From: Hydractinia symbiolongicarpus
Taxonomy: Eukaryota; Cnidaria; Hydrozoa; Anthoathecata; Hydractiniidae
Length of the DNA: 64,000 nt
Assembly (NCBI RefSeq): GCF_029227915.1
Contig: NC_079880.1
Coordinates: forward strand, 2,420,001-2,484,000
Direction: 5' to 3'
Shown here: piece after piece, positions 54,101 to 63,152 of the stretch
How positions within the stretch are numbered: the first letter of the stretch is position 1
How the letters are laid out: the number at the start of each line of letters is the position of its first letter
Notes under the pieces: generated by a model
Databases searched by the model: none
What the model saw: only the letters and a program-made list of their open reading frames with translations
What the model was told of the DNA's origin: nothing
Translations under genes and position numbers: made by a program

Positions 54101-57100
54101 CCCGTATAGTCGAATGTATACAAAGAAAGTACCCTGTGAGTAAACTCATTTCCAGAACGATTTTTTAATTTATTTTTTCAACACTAAAACGCATGAGACT
54201 TGTAGTTTTCAAAAATGTTTTCATTTTTGATGAGACGCTGAATAAAAGCAGTTTAATCGCCGGCAAACGAAAACCCGAGATTTCCCGTAAATCCCGGGCT
54301 TGGCCCGTATAGTCAAAAGTATACAAAGATAGTACCCAGGGAGTAAACTCATTTCCAGAAAGATTTTTTAAATTATTTTTTCACCACTAAAACGCATAAG
54401 ACTTGTAGTTTTTAAAAATGTTTTTATTTTTGATGAGACGCTGAATAAAAGAAGTTTAATCGCCGGCAAACGAAAACCTGCGATTTCCCGTAAATCCTGG
54501 ACTCGTCCCGTATAGTCAAAAGTATACAAAGAAAGTACCAAGGGTGTAAACTCATTTCCCGAACTATTTTTTAAATTATTATTTCACCACTAAAGCCCAT
54601 GAGTCTTGTAGTATTTAAAATTATTTTCATTTTTGATGAGACGCTGAATAAAAGAAGTTTAATCGCCGGCAAACGAAAACCCGCGACTTCCCGTAAATCC
54701 CGGACTCGGCCCGTATAGTCAAAAGTATACAAAGAAAGTACCCAGGGTGTAAACTCATTTCCCGAACGCTTTTTTAAATTATTATTTCACCACTAAAGCC
54801 CATGAGACTTGTAGTATTTAAAAATATTTTCATTTTTGATGAGACGCTGAATAAAAGAAGTGTAATCCCCGGCAAACGAAAACCCGCGACTTATCGTAAA
54901 TCCCGGACTCGGCCCGTATAGTCAAAAGTATACAAAGAAAGTACCCAGGGAGTAAACGCATTTCCCGAACGATTTTTTAATTTTTTTTTTACCACTAAAA
55001 CGCATGAGACTTGTAGTTTTTAAAAATGTTTTCATTTTTGATGAGACGCTGAATAAAAGAAGTTTAATTGCCGGCAAACGAAAACCCGCGTCTTCCCGTA
55101 AATCCCGGACTCGGCCCGTATAGTCAAAAGTATACAAAGAAAGTACCCAGGGAGTAAACTCATTTCATAAACGATATTTTAAATTAATTTTCACCACTAA
55201 AACGCATTGGACTTGTAGATTTCAGAAATGTTTTCATTTTTGATGAGACGCTTAATGAAAGTTGTTTAATCGCCGGCAAACGAAAACCCGCGATTTCCCG
55301 TAAATCACGGGCTTGGCCCGTATAGTCGAATGTATACAAAGAAAGTACCCTGTGAGTAAACTCATTTCCAGAACGATTTTTTAATTTATTTTTTCAACAC
55401 TAAAACGCATGAGACTTGTAGTTTTCAAAAATGTTTTCATTTTTGATGAGACGCTTAATGAAAGAGGTTTAATCGCCGGCAAACGAAAACCCGAGATTTC
55501 CCGTAAATAACGGGCTTGGCCCGTATAGTCAAAAGTATACAAAGATAGTACCCAGGGAGTAAACTCATTTCCAGAACGATTTTTTAAATTATTTTTTCAC
55601 CACTAAAACGCATAAGACTTGTAGTTTTTAAAAATGTTTTCATTTTTGATGAGACGCTTAATGAAAGTTGTTTAATCGCCGGCAATCGAAAACCCGCGAT
55701 TTCCCGTAAATCACGGGCTTGGCCCGTATAGTCGAATGTATACAAAGAAAGTACCCTGTGAGTAAACTCATTTCCAGAACGATTTTTTAATTTATTTTTT
55801 CAACACTAAAACGCATGAGACTTGTAGTTTTCAAAAATGTTTTCATTTTTGATGAGACGCTGAATAAAAGCAGTTTAATCGCCGGCAAACGAAAACCCGA
55901 GATTTCCCGTAAATCCCGGGCTTGGCCCGTATAGTCAAAAGTATACAAAGATAGTACCCAGGGAGTAAACTCATTTCCAGAAAGATTTTTTAAATTATTT
56001 TTTCACCACTAAAACGCATAAGACTTGTAGTTTTTAAAAATGTTTTCATTTTTGATGAGACGCTGAATAAAAGAAGTTTAATCGCCGGCAAACGAAAACC
56101 TGCGATTTCCCGTAAATCCCGGACTCGTCGCGTATAGTCAAAAGTATACAAAGAAAGTACCAAGGGTGTAAACTCATTTCCCGAACTATTTTTTAAATTA
56201 TTATTTCACCACTAAAGCCCATGAGACTTGTAGTATTTAAAAATATTTTCATTTTTGATGAGACGCTGAATAAAAGAAGTTTAATCGCCGGCAAACGAAA
56301 ACCCGCGACTTCCCGTAAATCCCGGACTCGGCCCGCATAGTCAAAAGTATACAAAGAAAGTACCCAGGGAGTAAACTCATTTCATAAACGATATTTTAAA
56401 TTAATTTTCACCACTAAAACGCATTGGACTTGTAGATTTCAGAAATGTTTTCATTTTTGATGAGACGCTTAATGAAAGTTGTGTAATCGCCGGCAAACGA
56501 AAACCCGCGATTTCCCGTAAATCACGGGCTTGGCCCGTATAGTCGAATGTATACAAAGAAAGTACCCTGTGAGTAAACTCATTTCCAGAACGATTTTTTA
56601 ATTTATTTTTTCAACACTAAAACGCATGAGACTTGTAGTTTTCAAAAATGTTTTCATTTTTGATGAGACGCTTAATGAAAGAGGTTTAATCGCCGGCAAA
56701 CGAAAACCCGCGTCTTCCCGTAAATCCCGGACTCGGCCCGTATAGTCAAAAGTATACAAAGAAAGTACCCAGGGAGTAAACTCATTTCATAAACGATATT
56801 TTAAATTAATTTTCACCACTAAAACGCATTGGACTTGTAGATTTCAGAAATGTTTTCATTTTTGATGAGACGCTTAATGAAAGTTGTTTAATCGCCGGCA
56901 AACGAAAACCCGCGATTTCCCGTAAATCACGGGCTTGGCCCGTATAGTCGAATGTATACAAAGAAAGTACCCTGTGAGTAAACTTATTTCCAGAACGATT
57001 TTTTAATTTATTTTTTCAACACTAAAAAGCATGAGACTTGTAGTTTTCAAAAATGTTTTCATTTTTGATGAGACGCTTAATGAAAGAGGTTTAATCGCCG

Positions 57101-59158
57101 GCAAACGAAAACCCGAGATTTCCCGTAAATCCCGGGCTTGGCCCGTATAGTCAAAAGTATACAAAGATAGTACCCAGGGAGTAAACTCATTTCCAGAACG
57201 ATTTTTTAAATTATTTTTTCACCACTAAAACGCATAAGACTTGTAGTTTTTAAAAATGTTTTCATTTTTGATGAGACGCTGAATAAAAGAAGTTTAATCG
57301 CCGGCAAACGAAAACCTGCGATTTCCAGTAAATCCCGGACTCGGCCCGTATAGTCAAAAGTATACAAAGAAAGTACCCGGGGTGTAAACTCATTTCCCGA
57401 ACGATTTTTTTAATTATTATTTCACCACTAAAGCCCATGAGACTTGTAGTTCTTAAAAATGTTTTCATTTTTGATGAGACGCTGAATAAAAGAAGTTTAA
57501 TTGCCGGCAAACTAAAACCTGCGACTTCCCGTAAATCCTGGACTCGGCCCGTATAGTCAAAAGTATACAAAGAAAGTACCCAGGGAGTAAACTCATTTCC
57601 CGAACGATTTTTAAAATTAATTTTCACCACTAAAACGCATGAGCCTTGTAGTTTTTAAAAATGTTTTCATTTTTGATGAGACGCTGAATAAAAGAAGTTT
57701 AATTGCCGGCAAACGAAAACCCGCGTCTTCCCGTAAATCCCGGACTCGGCCCGTATAGTCAAAAGTATACAAAGAAAGTACCCAGGGAGTAAACTCATTT
57801 CATAAACGATATTTTAAATTAATTTTCACCACTAAAACGCATGAGACTTGTAGATTTCAGAAATGTTTTCATTTTTGATGAGACGCTTAATGAAAGTTGT
57901 TTAATCGCCGGCAAACGAAAACCCGCGATTTCCCGTAAATCACGGGCTTGGCCCGTATAGTCGAATGTATACAAAGAAAGTACCCTGTGAGTAAACTCAT
58001 TTCCAGAACGATTTTTTAATTTATTTTTTCAACACTAAAACGCATGAGACTTGTAGTTTTCAAAAATGTTTTCATTTTTGATGAGACGCTTAATGAAAGA
58101 GGTTTAATCGCCGGCAAACGAAAACCCGAGATTTCCCGTAAATCCCGGGCTTGGCCCGTATAGTCAAAAGTATGCAAAGATAGTACCCAGGGAGTAAACT
58201 CATTTCCAGAACGATTTTTTAAATTATTTTTTCACCACTAAAACGCATAAGACTTGTAGTTTTTAAAAATGTTTTCATTTTTGATGAGACGCTGAATAAA
58301 AGAAGTTTAATCGCCGGCAAACGAAAACCTGCGATTTCCAGTAAATCCCGGACTCGGCCCGTATAGTCAAAAGTATACAAAGAAAGTACCCGGGGTGTAA
58401 ACTCATTTCCCGAACGATTTTTTAAATTATTATTTCACCACTAAAGCCCATGAGACTTGTAGTTTTTAAAAATGTTTTCATTTTTGATGAGACGCTGAAT
58501 AAAAGAAGTTTAATTGCCGGCAAACTAAAACCTGCGACTTCCCGTAAATCCTGGACTCGGCCCGTATAGTCAAAAGTATACAAAGAAAGTACCCAGAAAG
58601 TAAACTCATTTCCCGAACGATTTTTAAAATTAATTTTCACCACTAAAACGCATGAGCCTTGTAGTTTTTAAAAATGTTTTCATTTTTGATGAGACGCTGA
58701 ATAAAAGAAGTTTAATTGCCGGCAAACGAAAACACGCGTCTTCCCGTAAATCCCGGACTCGGCCCGTATAGTCAAAAGTATACAAAGAAAGTACCCAGGG
58801 AGTAAACTCATTTCATAAACGATATTTTAAATTAATTTTCACCACTAAAACGCATGAGACTTGTAGATTTCAGAAATGTTTTCATTTTTGATGAGACGCT
58901 TAATAAAAGTTGTTTAATCGCCGGCAAACGAAAACCCGCGATTTCCCGTAAATCACGGGCTTGGCCCGTATAGTCGAATGTATACAAAGAAAGTACCCTG
59001 TGAGTAAACTCATTTCCAGAACGATTTTTTAATTTATTTTTTCAACACTAAAACGCATGAGACTTGTAGTTTTCAAAAATGTTTTCATTTTTGATGAGAC
59101 GCTTAATGAAAGAGGTTTAATCGCCGGCAAACGAAAACCCGAGATTTCCCGTAAATCC

Positions 59159-59188
59159 CGGGCTTGGCCCGTATAGTCAAAAGTATAC
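59159..59188. other. Dyad-rich segment of the monomer: two adjacent inverted repeats
   Basis: Shown on the representative monomer. At 59159-59171 cgggc and gcccg flank ttg, a 5-bp stem. It is followed at 59171-59188 by gtata and tatac flanking an 8-nt spacer. The first dyad is intact in monomers with cccgggcttggcccg and broken in those with cccggactcggcccg. The second is present in nearly all monomers, with spacer gtcaaaag or gtcgaatg. Short dyads of this sort can extrude as hairpins, but no function is shown by the sequence. Confidence 0.5.
59168..59182 (-). promoter_or_regulatory. CENP-B-box-like word (weak, candidate only)
   Basis: On the minus strand this reads TTTTGACTATACGGG. The known CENP-B box core is TTCGnnnnAnnCGGG. 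This word has TT, the A and CGGG in the right spacing but TT instead of the CG pair, so 7 of 9 core positions match. The gtcgaatg monomers (for example 63023-63037) read TTCGACTATACGGG, which has all the core letters but one spacer base too few. The word is present in nearly every monomer. No monomer I saw carries a full canonical box. Binding by a CENP-B-like or pogo-derived protein is speculation. Confidence 0.25.
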
Positions 59189-59615
59189 AAAGATAGTACC
59201 CAGGGAGTAAACTCATTTCCAGAACGATTTTTTAAATTATTTTTTCACCACTAAAACGCATAAGACTTGTAGTTTTTAAAAATGTTTTCATTTTTGATGA
59301 GACGCTGAATAAAAGAAGTTTAATCGCCGGCAAACGAAAACCTGCGATTTCCAGTAAATCCCGGACTCGGCCCGTATAGTCAAAAGTATACAAAGAAAGT
59401 ACCCGGGGTGTAAACTCATTTCCCGAACGATTTTTTAAATTATTATTTCACCACTAAAACGCATGAGCCTTGTAGTTTTCAGAAATGTTTTCATTTTTGA
59501 TGAGACGCTTAATGAAATTTGTTTAATCGCCGGCAAACGAAAACCCGCGATTTCCTGTAAATCCCGGGCTTGGCCCGTATAGTCGAATGTATACAAAGAA
59601 AGTACCCTGTGAGTA

Positions 59616-59818
59616 AACTCATTTCCGAAACGATTTTTTCAATTATCTTTTCACCACTAAAACGCATGAGACTTGCAGTTTTCAAAAATGTTTTCATTTA
59701 TGATGAGACGTTTAATAAAAGAGGTTTAATCGCCAGCAAACGAAATCCCCCGATTTCCCGTAAATCCCGAGCTTGGCCCGTATATTCGAATGTATACAAA
59801 GAAAGTACCCTGTGAGTA
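59616..59818 (-). repeat. S-subtype satellite monomer
   Basis: Near-copy of the S monomer at 35699-35901, with ccgaaacgattttttcaatt, acttgcag, tttatgatgagacg, cccccgattt, cccgagcttgg and gtatattcgaatg. It keeps aatcgccagc where the other has aatcgtaagc. Confidence 0.85.
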
Positions 59819-60021
59819 AACTCATTTCCAGAACGATTTTTTAATTTATTTTTTCAACACTAAAACGCATGAGACTTGTAGTTTTCAAAAATGTTTTCAT
59901 TTTTGATGAGACGCTTAATGAAAGAGGTTTAATCGCCGGCAAACGAAAACCCGAGATTTCCCGTAAATCCCGGGCTTGGCCCGTATAGTCAAAAGTATAC
60001 AAAAATAGTACCCAGGGAGTA

Positions 60022-60429
60022 AACTCATTTCCTGAAAGCGATTTTTTAATTTATTTTTTCACCACTAAAACGCATGAGACTTGTAGTTTTCAAAAATGTT
60101 TTCATTTTTGATGAGACGCTGAATAAAAGAAGTTTAATCGCCGGCAAACGAAAACCTGCGACTTCCCGTAAATCCCGGACTCGGCCCGTATAGTCAAAAG
60201 TATACAAAGAAAGTACCCAGGGAGTAATGTAATTTCCCAAACGATTTTTTGAATTATTATTTCACCACAAAAGCCCATGAGACTTGTAGTTTTTAAAAAT
60301 GTTTTCATTTTTGATGAGACGCTGAATAAAAGAAGTTTAATCGCCGGCAAACGAAAACCCGCGATTTCCCGTAAATCCCGGACTCGGCCCGTATGGTCAA
60401 AAGTATACAAAGAAAGTACCCAGGGAGTA
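60022..60429 (-). repeat. Rare monomer pair, twin of 29,414-29,821
   Basis: Same order, the same 205-bp first unit (60022-60226) with tcctgaaagcgatttttt, and the same second unit with ttttttgaattatt and caccacaaaagccc. It differs from its twin at scattered positions, and in the tail of the second unit (cggactcggcc and cagggag here, against tggacttggcc and ctgtgag). A private agtaatgtaattt replaces agtaaactaattt. Confidence 0.85.
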
Positions 60430-61443
60430 AACTCATTTCCCGAACGATTTTTTAAATTATTTTTTCACCACTAAAACGCATTGGACTTGTAGATTTCAGA
60501 AATGTTTTCATTTTTGATGAGACGCTTAATGAAAGTTGTTTAATCGCCGGCAAACGAAAACCCGCGATTTCCCGTAAATCACGGGCTTGGCCCGTATAGT
60601 CGAATGTATACAAAGAAAGTACCCTGTGAGTAAACTCATTTCCAGAACGATTTTTTAATTTATTTTTTCAACACTAAAACGCATGAGACTTGTAGTTTTC
60701 AAAAATGTTTTCATTTTTGATGAGACGCTTAATGAAAGAGGTTTAATCGCCGGCAAACGAAAATCCGAGATTTCCCGTAAATCCCGGGCTTGGCCCGTAT
60801 AGTCAAAAGTATACAAAGATAGTACCCAGGGAGTAAACTCATTTCCAGAACGATTTTTTAAATTATTTTTTCACCACTAAAACGCATAAGACTTGTAGTT
60901 TTTAAAAATGTTTTCATTTTTGATGAGACGCTGAATAAAAGAAGTTTAATCGCCGGCAAACGAAAACCTGCGATTTCCAGTAAATCCCGGACTCGGCCCG
61001 TATAGTCAAAAGTATACAAAGAAAGTACCCGGGGTGTAAACTCATTTCCCGAACGATTTTTTTAATTATTATTTCACCACTAAAGCCCATGAGACTTGTA
61101 GTTCTTAAAAATGTTTTCATTTTTGATGAGACGCTGAATAAAAGAAGTTTAATTGCCGGCAAACTAAAACCTGCGACTTCCCGTAAATCCTGGACTCGGC
61201 CCGTATAGTCAAAAGTATACAAAGAAAGTACCCAGGGAGTAAACTCATTTCCCGAACGATTTTTAAAATTAATTTTCACCACTAAAACGCATGAGCCTTG
61301 TAGTTTTTAAAAATGTTTTCATTTTTGATGAGACGCTGAATAAAAGAAGTTTAATTGCCGGCAAACGAAAACCCGCGTCTTCCCGTAAATCCCGGACTCG
61401 GCCCGTATAGTCAAAAGTATACAAAGAAAGTACCCAGGGAGTA

Positions 61444-61855
61444 AACTCATTTCATAAACGATATTTTAAATTAATTTTCACCACTAAAACGCATGAGACT
61501 TGTAGATTTCAGAAATGTTTTCATTTTTGATGAGACGCTTAATGAAAGTTGTTTAATCGCCGGCAAACGAAAACCCGCGATTTCCCGTAAATCCCGGGCT
61601 TGGCCCGTATAGTCAAAAGTATACAAAGATAGTACCCAGGGAGTAAACTCATTTCCAGAACGATTTTTTAAATTATTTTTTCACCACTAAAACGCATAAG
61701 ACTTGTAGTTTTTAAAAATGTTTTCATTTTTGATGAGACGCTTAATGAAAGTTGTTTAATGGCCGGCAAACGAAAACCCGCGATTTCCCGTAAATCACGG
61801 GCTTGGCCCGTATAGTCGAATGTATACAAAGAAAGTACCCTGTGAGTAAACTCAT
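61444..61855 (-). repeat. Cluster of chimeric HOR monomers
   Basis: The T1 at 61444 switches within itself from the T1 start (cataaacg, gtagatttcag, taatgaaagttg) to the T2 end (gtcaaaag, aaagatag), skipping a monomer. The next unit starts as T3 (cataagacttg) and switches at gatgagacgct to the T1 end (taatgaaagttg, aaatcacggg, gtcgaatg). Both joins fall in words common to all subtypes. Confidence 0.75.
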
Positions 61856-63130
61856 TTCCAGAACAATTTTTTAATTTATTTTTTCAACACTAAAACGCAT
61901 GAGACTTGTAGTTTTCAAAAATGTTTTCATTTTTGATGAGACGCTGAATAAAAGCAGTTTAATCGCCGGCAAACGAAAACCCGAGATTTCCCGTAAATCC
62001 CGGGCTTGGCCCGTATAGTCAAAAGTATACAAAGATAGTACCCAGGGAGTAAACTCATTTCCAGAAAGATTTTTTAAATTATTTTTTCACCACTAAAACG
62101 CATAAGACTTGTAGTTTTTAAAAATGTTTTCATTTTTGATGAGACGCTGAATAAAAGAAGTTTAATCGCCGGCAAACGAAAACCTGCGATTTCCCGTAAA
62201 TCCCGGACTCGTCCCGTATAGTCAAAAGTATACAAAGAAAGTACCAAGGGTGTAAACTCATTTCCCGAACTATTTTTTAAATTATTATTTCACCACTAAA
62301 GCCCATGAGACTTGTAGTATTTAAAAATATTTTCATTTTTGATGAGACGCTGAATAAAAGAAGTTTAATCGCCGGCAAACGAAAACCCGCGACTTCCCGT
62401 AAATCCCGGACTCGCCCCGTATAGTCAAAAGTATACAAAGAAAGTACCCAGGGTGTAAACTCATTTCCCGAACGCTTTTTTAAATTATTATTTCACCACT
62501 AAAGCCCATGAGACTTGTAGTATTTAAAAATATTTTCATTTTTGATGAGACGCTGAATAAAAGAAGTGTAATCCCCGGCAAACGAAAACCCGCGACTTCC
62601 CGTAAATCCCGGACTGGGCCCGTATAGTCAAAAGTATACAAAGAAAGTACCCAGGGAGTAAACGCATTTCCCGAACGATTTTTTAAATTTTTTTTTACCA
62701 CTAAAACGCATGAGACTTGTAGTTTTTAAAAATGTTTTCATTTTTGATGAGACGCTGAATAAAAGAAGTTTAATTGCCGGCAAACGAAAACCCGCGTCTT
62801 CCCGTAAATCCCGGACTCGGCCCGTATAGTCAAAAGTATACAAAGAAAGTACCCAGGGAGTAAACTCATTTCATAAACGATATTTTAAATTAATTTTCAC
62901 CACTAAAACGCATTGTATTTGTAGATTTCAGAAATGTTTTCATTTTTGATGAGACGCTTAATGAAAGTTGTTTAATCGCCGGCAAACGAAAACCCGCGAT
63001 TTCCCGTAAATCACGGGCTTGGCCCGTATAGTCGAATGTATACAAAGAAAGTACCCTGTGAGTAAACTCATTTCCAGAACGATTTTTTAATTTATTTTTT
63101 CAACACTAAAACGCATGAGACTTGTAGTTT

Positions 63131-63152
63131 TCAAAAATGTTTTCATTTTTGA
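63131..63152. other. Perfect A/T-rich hairpin within T2-type monomers
   Basis: Arms tcaaaaatg (63131-63139) and catttttga (63144-63152) flank tttt, giving a 9-bp stem and 4-nt loop. Monomers with gttttcaaaaatg keep the full stem, and those with gtttttaaaaatg keep the inner 7 bp. In gtatttaaaaata monomers the innermost pair is lost, and in gttttcagaaatg monomers one internal pair is mismatched. This is the strongest local dyad in the monomer. Confidence 0.55.

Larger units (their letters stand above)
49230..59094 (-). repeat. 4,864-bp (24-monomer) tandem duplication, the largest in the window
   Basis: Copy 1 is about 49230-54093 and copy 2 about 54094-59094 (edges uncertain by roughly 150 bp). 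An offset of exactly 4,864 bp is supported by many private marks: gtttttatttttgatg (g at 49556/54420), actcgtcgcgtatag (51261/56125), a cgcgtcttcccg T2 hybrid (51841/56705), aaaaagcatgag, gatttttttaatt, cccagaaagtaa (near 53731/58595) and T1 starts 51510/56374, 51915/56779 and 52928/57792. Between about 50,091 and 51,103 the offset falls by one monomer to 4,661 bp and then returns. By eye the copies otherwise differ at very few positions. Confidence 0.9.
59007..59209 (-). repeat. Representative satellite monomer (subtype T2)
   Basis: A 203-bp unit counted base by base: 38 C, 37 G (36.9% GC) and 10 CpGs, against 6.9 expected from C and G content (ratio about 1.4). Read on the plus strand it has an A/T-rich first half (long T runs, then aaaaatg-tttt-cattttt) and a C/G-rich second half with cgccggc, cccgtaaatcccggg and ggcccg. 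T2 is recognised by ccagaacg, caacacta, aatgaaagagg, cccgagattt and aaagatag. It occurs in both the irregular left part and the HOR-rich right part, so it is one of the more persistent subtypes. Confidence 0.9.
59450..60477 (-). repeat. Patch of old monomer variants interrupting the young HORs
   Basis: After copy 2 of the 24-mer the regular T1-anchored order stops for about five monomers; no T1 starts between 58805 and 61444. The patch contains a gagccttg/gttttcagaaatg unit, the S monomer at 59616-59818, a T2 and the rare pair at 60022-60429. Regular order resumes near 60,478 with a T3-to-T1 hybrid that has gcattggac. Confidence 0.8.
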
